The notes under the pieces: generated by a model | The model's input: only the letters and a program-made list of their open reading frames with translations | What the model was told of the DNA's origin: nothing | The model's database searches: none | Translations under genes and position numbers: made by a program | Part shown: piece after piece, positions 30,505 through 43,053 of the stretch | Position numbering within the stretch: position 1 is the stretch's first letter | How the letters are laid out: the number at the start of each line of letters is the position of its first letter | DNA from: Bradyrhizobium amphicarpaeae | GTDB taxonomy: Bacteria > Pseudomonadota > Alphaproteobacteria > Rhizobiales > Xanthobacteraceae | DNA length: 64,000 bases | Reading direction: 5' to 3' | NCBI RefSeq assembly: GCF_002266435.3 | Contig: NZ_CP029426.2 | Span: 372,001 to 436,000 of the forward strand

Positions 30505-32715
30505 ATGGATCACACGCCGCGCAGCACCGCCGCCCCCACCCACGCGACCGGCATGGTCGACGTGCTGGTGCCGGTCGCGCTCGACCAGACCTATTCCTAC
30601 AAGGTGCCGCGCGGGATGGAGCTGAAGGCGGGCGATCTCGTCGGCGTGCCGCTCGGCGCGCGCGAGGTGCTGGCCGTGGTCTGGGGGGAGAACGCCAATC
30701 CCGATCCGCGCCTGCATAACCGCCTCAAGGAGGTCAGCGAGAAGCTCGATATCCCGCCGCTCAAGCCCGAACTGCGGTCGGTGGTGGATTGGGTCGCCAA
30801 TTACACGCTGAGCCCGCGCGGCATGGTGCTGCGCATGTGCCTGCGCATGGGCGAGAATCTCGGCCCCGAGCGCGTGCGTCCCGGCGTGCGCCTGGTCGGC
30901 GATCCCCCGAAGAGGCTGACGCCGGCGCGAGCGCGCCTGATCGAGGTGCTGTCGGACCGGCTGCTGCACGGCAAGTCGGAGGCGGCGAAAGAGGCGGGCG
31001 TCTCCGCAGGCGTGATCGACGGCCTCGTCGACGAAGGCACGCTCACGGTCGAGCCGATGCCGCCGCCCGCACCACCACCCAGCCCCGATCCCGATTTTGG
31101 CCGTCCGGATTTCTCGCCGCTGCAGCGCGCCGGCGTGGACGCGATGCGCGCGCTCGCCGCCAATGGCAGCTTTCACGTCGCGCTGCTCGACGGCGTCACC
31201 GGTTCGGGCAAGACCGAGGTTTATTTCGAGGCCGTTGCCGAAACCATCCGTCGCGGCGGGCAATCGCTGATCCTGATGCCGGAGATCGCACTCACCGGCC
31301 AGTTCCTCGACCGCTTCGCGCAACGCTTCGGCGCGCGGCCGATCGAATGGCATTCGGAGCTGACGCCGCGCACCCGCGCCCGCAATTGGGCGGCGATCTC
31401 CGCAGGCACCGCCCCGGTCGTGGTCGGCGCACGCTCGGCGCTGTTTTTGCCCTACGCCAATCTCGGCCTGATCGTCGTCGATGAGGAGCACGACCAGGCC
31501 TACAAGCAGGACGAGGGCGTGCATTACCACGCCCGCGACATGGCGGTGGTGCGCGGGCATATCGCCAGGATCCCGGTCGTGCTGGCTTCCGCGACGCCGT
31601 CGGTCGAGTCGGAGGTCAATGCGCGCAAGAACCGCTATCAGCGCATCGCGCTGCCCTCGCGCTTCGGCGGGCAGCACATGCCGCATATCGAGGCCATCGA
31701 CCTCAGGCGCGAGCCGCCCGCGCGCGGCCGCTATATCTCGCCGCGCTTGGCCTTCGAGATCAGAAAAGCGATCGAGAGGCGCGAGCAGGCGCTGCTGTTC
31801 CTCAACCGCCGCGGCTATGCGCCGCTGACGCTGTGCCGTGCCTGCGGCCATCGCTTCGCCTGCACCATTTGCGATGCCTGGCTGGTCGATCACCGTTTTC
31901 GCCAGCGCCTCGTCTGCCATCATTGCGGTTTCTCGATGCCGCGTCCGCATCTCTGCCCGAACTGTTCGGCGGAGGAATCGCTGGTGGCCGTCGGGCCCGG
32001 CGTCGAGCGTCTTCAGGAGGAAGCGGCGGCGCTGTTTCCGGACGCGCGCACCATGGTGCTGTCGAGCGATCTCATCACCTCGATCGAGACGATGCGCAGC
32101 GAGCTTGCCGAGATCGCGGAGGGCCGCGTCGACATCATCATCGGCACGCAGCTGGTGGCCAAGGGCCATAATTTCCCGCGGCTCAATCTGGTCGGCGTGG
32201 TCGATGCGGATCTCGGCCTCTCCAATGGCGATCCCCGCGCAGCGGAGCGCACCTGGCAATTGCTCAACCAGGTGATCGGCCGCGCCGGCCGCGAGCAGGG
32301 CCGCGGCATCGGCTATCTCCAGACCCACCAGCCCGATCATCCCGTGATGAAGGCGCTGATCGCCTGCGACCGCGAGGCCTTCTACGACAGCGAGATCGAC
32401 CTGCGCGAGCGCACGCTGTATCCTCCGTTTGGCCGGCTCGCCAGCCTGATCATCTCCGCCGGCGACCGCCCGAGCGCCGAAGGCCTCGGCCGTCGCATCG
32501 TGGCACTCGCCCCGCGCGACGAGCGCGTCGTGGTGCTGGGACCGGCCGAAGCGCCGCTCGCCGTGATCAAGGGCCGCTACCGCTTCCGCATCCTGGTGAA
32601 ATCAGCGCGCGGCTTCGACCTGTCGGACTATCTGCGCAACTGGCTCGCAGCCTGCCCGAAGCCGACCGGCAATCAGAAGCTCGAAGTGGATGTGGATCCG
32701 CAGAGCTTTTTGTAG
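30505..32715 (+). CDS. priA: Primosomal protein N' (replication restart helicase PriA)
   Basis: This 736-residue superfamily 2 helicase reloads replication forks. Walker A is GVTGSGKTEVYFE, the Walker B box is VVDEEHDQAYKQ, and two zinc-binding clusters follow (CRACGHRFACTIC and CHHCGFSMPRPHLCPNC). The C-terminal half carries GRAGREQGRGIGYLQT. It is divergent from xerC. Its last codons and stop (CAGAGCTTTTTGTAG) are the first bases of a 261-bp unit that has been copied twice more downstream. Confidence 0.96.
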   Translation: MDHTPRSTAAPTHATGMVDVLVPVALDQTYSYKVPRGMELKAGDLVGVPLGAREVLAVVWGENANPDPRLHNRLKEVSEKLDIPPLKPELRSVVDWVANYTLSPRGMVLRMCLRMGENLGPERVRPGVRLVGDPPKRLTPARARLIEVLSDRLLHGKSEAAKEAGVSAGVIDGLVDEGTLTVEPMPPPAPPPSPDPDFGRPDFSPLQRAGVDAMRALAANGSFHVALLDGVTGSGKTEVYFEAVAETIRRGGQSLILMPEIALTGQFLDRFAQRFGARPIEWHSELTPRTRARNWAAISAGTAPVVVGARSALFLPYANLGLIVVDEEHDQAYKQDEGVHYHARDMAVVRGHIARIPVVLASATPSVESEVNARKNRYQRIALPSRFGGQHMPHIEAIDLRREPPARGRYISPRLAFEIRKAIERREQALLFLNRRGYAPLTLCRACGHRFACTICDAWLVDHRFRQRLVCHHCGFSMPRPHLCPNCSAEESLVAVGPGVERLQEEAAALFPDARTMVLSSDLITSIETMRSELAEIAEGRVDIIIGTQLVAKGHNFPRLNLVGVVDADLGLSNGDPRAAERTWQLLNQVIGRAGREQGRGIGYLQTHQPDHPVMKALIACDREAFYDSEIDLRERTLYPPFGRLASLIISAGDRPSAEGLGRRIVALAPRDERVVVLGPAEAPLAVIKGRYRFRILVKSARGFDLSDYLRNWLAACPKPTGNQKLEVDVDPQSFL

Positions 32716-32894
32716 CGGTCACCGTCTTTCCGCAATCACCGTCGTCATCCTGAGGTGCGCGCCCAGGCGCGCCTCGAAGGATGGGCCGCAAGCGACCGTA
32801 GCGCATCCTTCGAGGCTCATCCTGCGATGCCAGGGCATCGCAGGATGAGCGCCTCAGGATGACGACGGAGCGCGTGGCAGCAATGACAGCACGT

Positions 32895-32926
32895 AAAAAA
32901 GCCCGCGGTCCCCCAAGACCGCGGGC
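32895..32926. terminator. Bidirectional terminator, copy 1 of 3
   Basis: Stem GCCCGCGGTC / GACCGCGGGC with loop CCCCAA; AAAAAA precedes it on the plus strand (T-tract for minus-strand transcripts) and TTGTTT follows it (T-tract for priA). Confidence 0.85.
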
Positions 32927-33155
32927 TTGTTTCAGGCGCGCAGCAAGCTGATGGAAATCCGCAGAGCTTTTTGTAGCGGTCACCGCCTTTCCGCAATCAC
33001 CGTCGTCATCCTGAGGTGCGCGCCCATGCGCGCCTCGAAGGATGGGCCGCAAGCGACCGTGGCGCATCCTTCGAGGCTCATCCTGCGATGCCAGGGCATC
33101 GCAGGATGGGCGCCTCAGGATGACGACGGAGCGCGTGGCAGCAATGACAGCACGT

Positions 33156-33187
33156 AAAAAAGCCCGCGGTCCCCCAAGACCGCGGGC
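33156..33187. terminator. Bidirectional terminator, copy 2 of 3
   Basis: Identical stem-loop to copy 1, exactly 261 bases further on. Confidence 0.85.
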
Positions 33188-33416
33188 TTGTTTCAGGCGC
33201 GCAGCAAGCTGATGGAAATCCGCAGAGCTTTTTGTAGCGGTCACCGTCTTTCCGCAATCACCGTCGTCATCCTGAGGTGCGCGCCCATGCGCGCCTCGAA
33301 GGATGGGCCGCAAGCGACCGTAGCGCATCCTTCGAGGCACATCCTGCGATGCCGGGGCATCGCAGGATGAGCGCCTCAGGATGACGACGGAGCGCGTGGC
33401 AGCAGTGACAGCACGT

Positions 33417-33448
33417 AAAAAAGCCCGCGGTCCCCCAAGACCGCGGGC
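33417..33448. terminator. Bidirectional terminator, copy 3 of 3 (nearest to rlpA)
   Basis: Identical stem-loop; on the minus strand the T6 tract follows the hairpin, about 65 bases after the rlpA stop. This is probably the ancestral rlpA terminator. Confidence 0.88.
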
Positions 33449-33510
33449 TTGTTTCAGACGCGCATCAAACTGATGGAAATTGCGCGTTTATCGTCAGTGC
33501 GTCGAACGCC

Positions 33511-34014
33511 TCAGGAGACGACTTCCGCGGTGACGCGGCCGACGCCGGCGCCGGTGAGGCCGATGGCGCGGGCAGCGCCCGTGGAGAGGTCGAGAACCCG
33601 GCCACGAATGAACGGGCCGCGGTCATTGATGGTGACGATGACGCTCGAGCCGCGGTGGGTCACGCGCAGCTTGGTGCCGAACGGCAGCGAGCGGTGTGCG
33701 GCGGTCAAGGCGTTCTGGTTGAAGCGCTGGCCGGAGGCGGTGCGGCTGCCGGACTCATTGCCGTAATAGGAGGCCATGCCGGAGAAGCTGCGGCCCGAGC
33801 CCTGTGACGGCGTCATCGACGCATTGGCGTTGCGCCAATCGGAGGTGACGTTGGTATCGGCCTGGGCGTGGTGGCGGTGATGATGATGATACCGGTGATG
33901 CCGGGATTTGGCGGAAGCTTCGGTGGCGGTGGCACCGATCAGGAGAGTTGCGGCAACGAAAGCGATCGCCGTACGCGGCCGGGTCACAGAGCCCAGCGTC
34001 TTCAAAGACAGCAT
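33511..34014 (-). CDS. rlpA: RlpA family septal ring lytic transglycosylase-like protein
   Basis: This 167-residue exported protein has a signal segment ending SAK, a striking His-rich stretch (RHHRYHHHHRHH, residues 38-49) and a C-terminal double-psi beta-barrel RlpA domain. The domain has MASYYGNE, AAHRSLPFGTKLRVTH and INDRGPFIRGRVLDLS, holding the His and Asp that are catalytic in Pseudomonas RlpA. No SPOR domain is present, so septal targeting by SPOR is absent. A good Shine-Dalgarno (AGGGA) precedes the ATG. A palindrome and a CtrA-like site lie upstream. Confidence 0.9.
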   Translation of the reverse strand: MLSLKTLGSVTRPRTAIAFVAATLLIGATATEASAKSRHHRYHHHHRHHAQADTNVTSDWRNANASMTPSQGSGRSFSGMASYYGNESGSRTASGQRFNQNALTAAHRSLPFGTKLRVTHRGSSVIVTINDRGPFIRGRVLDLSTGAARAIGLTGAGVGRVTAEVVS

Positions 34015-34037
34015 TTAGTGGTCCCTAAGCTAGTATT

Positions 34038-34051
34038 GCCACATATGTGGC
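34038..34051. promoter_or_regulatory. Perfect 14-bp palindrome upstream of rlpA
   Basis: GCCACATATGTGGC is fully self-complementary and ends 24 bases before the rlpA start codon. It could be an operator overlapping the promoter or leader. No matching regulator was identified. Confidence 0.4.
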
Positions 34052-34696
34052 CAGTGGAGCCCCCATCAGTTTGTGAGCGGTTTGGCGTTTCGATTCCTAA
34101 TGCGGCGTGAATTGGGCAGTAAATCCGTTCTGTGTCGTCACGAAACATCTTGTTACTGGCACCGATGTTGCAGCTGATGTTTTGAATTCTTCGGCTTTAA
34201 CGATTATTTAACCTAATTATTACTGGCTAATACTGTAAAACGAAGTCATCACTCGTGGCGTTTAGAATTCGGTAAGTATTCGGCGAGTGGAGCGAAGCGT
34301 CGCGGAATCACGGCCCAGCGAGCTGTGTTCATGGCCGCTATGCGCTGAGGGCAGGAACCAACCGGGTGGCGACCGGGGCGGAGGCCCGCGACAATTCCGT
34401 GGTGCGGCAGGTCGTCACCAGTTGGTGCTCGGGTCCTTGATAGGGGTCGTCGGATCAGGTGATCGACGCCTCCAGCGTGCGACGAACTGGCGACAGAACC
34501 TCGTGCCTTTAATTTGGCGTCATGTTGCACCTGCGCGCCTGCTATGTTAGCAAAGCCGCGATTTTAACGGATCCGGCACGTCCCGTGTCGGCCGGAAATC
34601 GAAGTCCCGCTTGAATTCCAAGGGCTTGGATCGCTTGGCGCCGCTTTGTGGCGACGGTTTTTCCCTTGCGAGTTTGACAGCAAAAAGAGCGCGTCT
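34052..34696. other. ~650-bp stretch between rlpA and the atp operon
   Basis: An AT-rich part (about 34140-34260, roughly 40% GC) contains the CtrA-like site and is likely promoter DNA. The part from 34260 to 34560 is GC-rich again but no open frame in it shows a recognisable family on either strand. The final ~100 bases lead into atpH. I see no RNA gene or mobile element here. Confidence 0.5.
34197..34212. promoter_or_regulatory. Candidate CtrA binding site (TTAA-N7-TTAAC)
   Basis: TTAA-CGATTAT-TTAAC is an exact match to the alphaproteobacterial CtrA consensus, in an AT-rich patch 183 bases upstream of rlpA and about 485 bases upstream of atpH. rlpA, an envelope/septum gene, is the more natural target. 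Binding is not shown. Confidence 0.5.
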
Positions 34697-36786
<2,090 letters not shown>

Positions 36787-36794
36787 GAAACAGC

Positions 36795-36909
36795 CGTCAT
36801 GGCCGGGCAAAAGCGCGAAGCGCGTCTTCGCATCTGAAGTCCCGGCCATCCACGTGTTACCGCGTGGCAGACGAGAACGTGGATGCCCGGGACAAGCCCG
36901 GGCATGACG
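36795..36909. repeat. Palindromic repeat inside the atp operon (atpA-atpG)
   Basis: The left end CGTCATGGCCGGG and the right end CCCGGGCATGACG are inverted, and inner CCACGTGTTACCGCGTGG and CACGTTC-like arms also pair. It is the same family as 52780-52865. It forms a large hairpin between the alpha and gamma cistrons. Confidence 0.78.
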
Positions 36910-36961
36910 GAGAGATAGGGTCGCGGTCTCGCCAAGGGCAGATCGCCGGGGTGAACGAAGA

Positions 36962-37837
36962 ATGGCGTCACTTAAAGACATGCGCGTGCGCATCGCCTCC
37001 ACCAAGGCGACGCAAAAGATCACCAAGGCCATGCAGATGGTCGCTGCGTCCAGGTTGCGCCGCGCCCAGCAGGCGGCCGAAGCCGCACGCCCCTATGCAG
37101 ACAAGATGAGCGCGGTGATCTCCAACATCGCCAGCGCTGCCGCCGGTTCGCCCGGCGCGCCGGCGTTGCTGGCCGGCACCGGCAAGGACCAGGTTCACCT
37201 GCTGCTGGTCTGCACCGGCGAGCGCGGCCTGTCCGGCGCCTTCAACTCCTCGATCGTGCGCCTCGCCCGCGATCGTGCCCAGGCGCTGATGGCGCAGGGC
37301 AAGGAAGTCAAATTCTTCTGCGTCGGCCGCAAGGGCTATGAGCAGCTCCGCCGCCTGTTCGACAAGCAGATCGTCGAGCATCTCGATTTGCGCAGCGTTC
37401 GTCAGCTCGGTTTCGTCAACGCCGAGGACATCGCCAGGAAGGTGCTGGCCCGTTTCGAGAACGGCGAGTTCGACGTCTGCACGCTGTTCTACGCGCAGTT
37501 CAAGTCGGTGATCGCCCAGATCCCGACCGCGCAGCAGATCATTCCGCTGGTCGTGGAAGCGAAGGCCGCGAACGCGCCGGTGACGTCCTACGAATACGAG
37601 CCGGAGGAGGACGAACTCCTTTCGGGCCTGCTGCCGCGCAACATCGCGGTGCAGATCTTCCGCGCGCTGCTGGAGAACAACGCCTCGTTCTACGGCGCGC
37701 AGATGAGCTCGATGGACAACGCCACCCGCAACGCCGGCGAAATGATCCGCAAGCAAACCCAGATCTACAACCGAACCCGTCAAGCCCAGATCACCAAGGA
37801 GCTGATCGAGATCATCTCCGGCGCCGAGGCGGTCTGA
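36962..37837 (+). CDS. atpG: F1F0 ATP synthase gamma subunit
   Basis: This 291-residue central-stalk subunit has the N-terminal helix [20 protein letters not shown] and the C-terminal helix ending [19 protein letters not shown] that form the rotor coiled coil. Length is normal. It lies between atpA and atpD in the usual order. Confidence 0.98.
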   Translation: MASLKDMRVRIASTKATQKITKAMQMVAASRLRRAQQAAEAARPYADKMSAVISNIASAAAGSPGAPALLAGTGKDQVHLLLVCTGERGLSGAFNSSIVRLARDRAQALMAQGKEVKFFCVGRKGYEQLRRLFDKQIVEHLDLRSVRQLGFVNAEDIARKVLARFENGEFDVCTLFYAQFKSVIAQIPTAQQIIPLVVEAKAANAPVTSYEYEPEEDELLSGLLPRNIAVQIFRALLENNASFYGAQMSSMDNATRNAGEMIRKQTQIYNRTRQAQITKELIEIISGAEAV

Positions 37838-37868
37838 CGCAACATCCAAACGACGGTCGTTCAAGTAA

Positions 37869-39332
<1,464 letters not shown>

Positions 39333-39350
39333 GCTGCCACCAGGCTGCGC

Positions 39351-39879
<529 letters not shown>

Positions 39880-40029
39880 GCCCCGGGGCACCGCTCCGGG
39901 GCTCAAGCCTGGAATTTTCTGGCTAAGTTCAGCGCTCGTCACGGAAGTGGCGGGCGCTGAAACTTTGTTGCACCGCGCTTGCGATCGCGGCATTCTGCGC
40001 CCGCGAATTCGGTCCGGGGCGGGTCACAG

Positions 40030-41688
40030 ATGAAGCGCAAGATCGCGGCGATTTTCGCGGCCGATATTGCCGGTTATTCGAGGCTGGTCGCGGAAGACGA
40101 AGAGCAAACGCTGCGGCGTCTGGCCTCCTATCGCGAGGTCATCGACGATTTCATCGCGAGGGCCGGCGGGCGCATCTTCAACACGGCGGGCGATGCCGTG
40201 CTCGCGGAATTTCCGAGCGCGGTCGATGCGGTGCGTTGCGCGATCGACATCCAGGAGTCGTTGCGGACCCGCAACATGGCCTATCCGCCGAGCCGGCAGA
40301 TGTCGTTCCGCATCGGCATCACCATCGGCGACGTGGTCGAGCGCAACGGCGATCTGCTCGGCGACGGCGTCAACATCGCGGCGCGGCTGGAGGGGCTCGC
40401 CGAGGTCGGCGGCATCTGCGTCTCGCGCGCGGTGCACGAGCAGGTCGCCAACAAGCTCTCGGTGCAGTTCGCCGATATCGGCGCGCAGGAGGTCAAGAAC
40501 ATCCCGACGCCGGTGCATGCCTACATGGTGGCGATGCGGCGCGAGGACGGCAGCTACGCGACGCCGCAGGTGAAGAAGGCGGCTTCCAAGGTGGCCGCGG
40601 CCCCGGTGTGGATGTGGCCTCTGGTGGTCGCCATTGTCTCGGTCACGGCCATCGGTGTCAGCGGCTTTCTGTACAACACCAAGCTCAAGCAGACGGCGAG
40701 TGCTGCGGCAACGCCGGCCGTGACGCCAAGCGCAACACCGGCCGCAAGCGTCGCGACTCCAGGCCCGTCACCGACCCAAATGGCGAAGGCGCCGATGGTG
40801 CCGCAGAATGCCGGTGCTGCGATGGCCCCGATGCCTGCGCCGTCGCCATCGGCCGCGCCGATGGCCGGCAAGTTTGCGGCCGACAGCGTGCCTTTCATCA
40901 ACGAGCGCGTCCGCAGCTTCCTCGCCGGCGATTATTCCGCCGCCGGCGACTACAAGGCTTTCGCCCTCAACGTCGGCGGCTTCACCGGCTCGGCGCTGAA
41001 CCAGCCGAACGAGGAGGCCGCGCGCAACATGGCGATCGAGCAGTGCCAGAAGCGCGCCGATGCCGCGCAATCGCCGCGGCGCTGCGAGCTCTATGTGGTC
41101 GGCAACACCATCGTCTACGCGCACGGCAAGCCGCCGATGCCGCCGCAGCCCTACTTCAGGCACGACGCCATGACCGAACGGGTGTTCGTCTCGAAGGACT
41201 TTCCGATGGTGCGCGAGCCGCAAAAGGTGCGGCTCGAGAACATGTTCGTGCCGGCGGCGAAATCCCGCTCGGTCGCGCTCGGTCCGGGTGGACAATATTT
41301 CATGGTGCTGGGCGCATCATCCGCCGAAGATGCCGCGCGCCGTTCACTGGAATCCTGCGGCGCGATTGCCGGCGTGGCGTGCCTCGTGGTCGCGATCGAC
41401 GACAATTTCGTCGTGCCGGTCCCGACGCTGTTTCGGATCACCGGCTTCTTCAATGCCGCCACCAACGCCTCGATCGTGGCAGACGCGCGCGGCGAGGTCG
41501 TGCGCAAGCTCGGTGACGCCATGGGCTGGAACGCCGTTGCGGTCGGCACCGCGGGTCGGCCGGGTCTCGGCCTGAAAGCCGCCGACGAGAAGGCCGCCGT
41601 CACCTCCGCACTCGCCGACTGCGCCAAGCGCGACAGCGATTGCCACGTCATCGCGCTCGGCCCGTTCACGGTGGGACCGATCAATTAG
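40030..41688 (+). CDS. Membrane-bound class III adenylate/guanylate cyclase with Cys-rich C-terminal domain
   Basis: This 552-residue protein has an N-terminal cytoplasmic cyclase catalytic domain (residues 1-170) with the two metal aspartates in FAADIAGYSRL (Asp12) and NTAGDAVLAEF (Asp55), then one membrane helix (about 192-214), a Pro/Ala linker and a C-terminal domain. That domain shows three similar blocks, each with a Cys pair before a beta strand (C-x12-CELYVVG, C-x6-CLVVAIDD, C-x6-CHVIALG), suggesting a disulfide-bonded, DUF4189-like repeat outside the membrane. It would make cAMP or a related nucleotide in response to an external signal; substrate and signal are unknown. Confidence 0.85.
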   Translation: MKRKIAAIFAADIAGYSRLVAEDEEQTLRRLASYREVIDDFIARAGGRIFNTAGDAVLAEFPSAVDAVRCAIDIQESLRTRNMAYPPSRQMSFRIGITIGDVVERNGDLLGDGVNIAARLEGLAEVGGICVSRAVHEQVANKLSVQFADIGAQEVKNIPTPVHAYMVAMRREDGSYATPQVKKAASKVAAAPVWMWPLVVAIVSVTAIGVSGFLYNTKLKQTASAAATPAVTPSATPAASVATPGPSPTQMAKAPMVPQNAGAAMAPMPAPSPSAAPMAGKFAADSVPFINERVRSFLAGDYSAAGDYKAFALNVGGFTGSALNQPNEEAARNMAIEQCQKRADAAQSPRRCELYVVGNTIVYAHGKPPMPPQPYFRHDAMTERVFVSKDFPMVREPQKVRLENMFVPAAKSRSVALGPGGQYFMVLGASSAEDAARRSLESCGAIAGVACLVVAIDDNFVVPVPTLFRITGFFNAATNASIVADARGEVVRKLGDAMGWNAVAVGTAGRPGLGLKAADEKAAVTSALADCAKRDSDCHVIALGPFTVGPIN

Positions 41689-41907
41689 GATTCACCAAGT
41701 CTAGGCTCGCTCGCCACGGCGGGCGAGATGCGCTCGCTCTGCCGCTTGCGGGGCAGGGCTGGGGTGGGGGCTGTCTCCGCGCTTTGATCGTTGAGAATTG
41801 CGTGGAGGGGATAAGAGAGCGGTGCGCTCCCCCACACAAAATTCCAGCGGAAATTCCCCAACCATTTCAACCGCCATTCTACTGTGCATGGGGTTGTTTT
41901 CGCGATT

Positions 41908-42408
41908 TCAGTTCGCGAAGGTCGCGAACTGCCCGGCCACCGCGCGATAAACCTCACGCCGGAACGGCACCACGATTTCGGCGACACGATCCAGTCGCTC
42001 CCAGCGCCAGGCGTCGAACTCGGCCGGCTGGCCGTTGCGCGGCGTCAGCGGGTCGATCTCGTCATCCTTGCCGGTGAAGCGCAGCGCGAACCATTTCTGC
42101 CGCTGGCCGCGAAATTTCGCCAGGCGGTGCGTCTGCGGGCCGTCGTAAGGCGGGAATTCGTAGGTGAGCCAGTCGGTCTCGCCGAGATAGGTTGCGCTCT
42201 TGACGCTGGTCTCCTCCCAGAGCTCGCGCATCGCGGCATCGCGCAAATTCTCGCCCTCGTCGACGCCGCCCTGCGGCATCTGCCAGTCGAGGCCCGGCAG
42301 GATGATCTCGGGCCCGTCACCCTTGAAGCGGTGACCGATCAGCACCCGGCCATCGGCATTGAAGAGCGCGATCCCGACGTTGGGGCGGTAGGGCTTTTCA
42401 TTCGTCAC
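41908..42408 (-). CDS. RNA pyrophosphohydrolase family Nudix protein (second copy)
   Basis: This 166-residue Nudix hydrolase has the box GGVDEGENLRDAAMRELWEE-TS and the RppH-type stretch [20 protein letters not shown]. RppH removes pyrophosphate from 5'-triphosphorylated RNA and triggers decay; plant-symbiont and animal-pathogen relatives are also called NudH/InvA. It lies 62 bases downstream of a clear paralogue on the same strand. One of the two may have a different substrate such as dinucleoside polyphosphates. Confidence 0.9.
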   Translation of the reverse strand: MTNEKPYRPNVGIALFNADGRVLIGHRFKGDGPEIILPGLDWQMPQGGVDEGENLRDAAMRELWEETSVKSATYLGETDWLTYEFPPYDGPQTHRLAKFRGQRQKWFALRFTGKDDEIDPLTPRNGQPAEFDAWRWERLDRVAEIVVPFRREVYRAVAGQFATFAN

Positions 42409-42470
42409 GCGTCAATCTCTCATCGTCATTCCCGGCTGCATTAGCACCGAAGCCGGGACGACAATTCGAT

Positions 42471-42977
42471 TTATTGCTCCGCCAGCGCGGAAAATTCCTG
42501 CACCACGCGCTCATAGACCGGGCGCTTGAAGGGAATGATCAGCCCGGTCAGGTTCTTCATCGGCTCCCAGCGCCAGCTCACGAACTCGGCCTTGTGGCCG
42601 CCGCCGCCGGGCCGCTCGACATTGATCTCGCTGTCCTTGCCGGTGAAGCGCACTGCGAACCATTTCTGGCGCTGGCCGCGGTAGCGGCCCTTCCAGGCGC
42701 GCCCGGCGACCGTGCGCGGAATGTCGTAAGTGAGCCAGTCCGGGACCTCGCCGAGCCGCTCCACCGAGCGCACGCTGGTCTCCTCATAGAGCTCGCGCCT
42801 GGCGGCGTCCCAGGTGTCCTCGCCGGGATCGACGCCGCCTTGCGGCATCTGCCAGACGTGGGTGTCGTCGACGTGCTCGATGCCGCCGGCGCGGCGGCCG
42901 ATGAACACCAGGCCTTCTGTGTTGATCAGCATCACGCCGACGCAGGTCCGGTAGGGCAGATCCTCGTAACGCGCCAT
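42471..42977 (-). CDS. rppH: RNA pyrophosphohydrolase RppH
   Basis: This 168-residue Nudix protein starts with the canonical [13 protein letters not shown] and has the Nudix box [22 protein letters not shown] and [20 protein letters not shown]. Of the two neighbouring copies its N terminus ([21 protein letters not shown]) is nearer the standard alphaproteobacterial RppH. It follows the divergent polysaccharide deacetylase gene by 76 bases, completing the conserved envC-ctpA-deacetylase-rppH series. Confidence 0.93.
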   Translation of the reverse strand: MARYEDLPYRTCVGVMLINTEGLVFIGRRAGGIEHVDDTHVWQMPQGGVDPGEDTWDAARRELYEETSVRSVERLGEVPDWLTYDIPRTVAGRAWKGRYRGQRQKWFAVRFTGKDSEINVERPGGGGHKAEFVSWRWEPMKNLTGLIIPFKRPVYERVVQEFSALAEQ

Positions 42978-43053
42978 TCCGCCAGACCTCTCGCATGCTG
43001 CTGGTTGCGGCTTGACCGGTCCCGCGGGACCCGTGCCGTACCAATCCGTTGAT

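Larger units (their letters stand above)
32701..33483. repeat. Tandem triplication, 3 x 261 bp, starting in the priA 3' end
   Basis: Three direct units begin at 32701, 32962 and 33223 (each starts CAGAGCTTTTTGTAGCGGTC) and differ at only a handful of bases. Each holds the priA tail, two GTCATCCTGAGG / CCTCAGGATGAC palindromic blocks and one terminator hairpin. The third unit ends near CTGATGGAAATTGCG, where unique sequence resumes. The unit boundary lies where GGATCCGCAG (priA) and GGAAATTGCG (downstream) resemble each other. This accounts for almost all of the 795-bp gap between priA and rlpA. Confidence 0.95.

Noticed and set aside
32567..33340. 257-codon minus-strand frame with three ~87-residue repeats
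   Set aside because: The 261-bp DNA repeat is divisible by three, so any frame without a stop stays open through all units; it overlaps priA and terminator hairpins, and has no protein family features.
32701..33483. CRISPR array
   Set aside because: The period is 261 bp with nearly identical sequence throughout, without short repeats and unique spacers, and no cas gene is nearby.
34249..34550. Open frames on both strands upstream of atpH (93 and 87 codons)
   Set aside because: No family similarity, no convincing Shine-Dalgarno, and both strands are equally open; left as noncoding.
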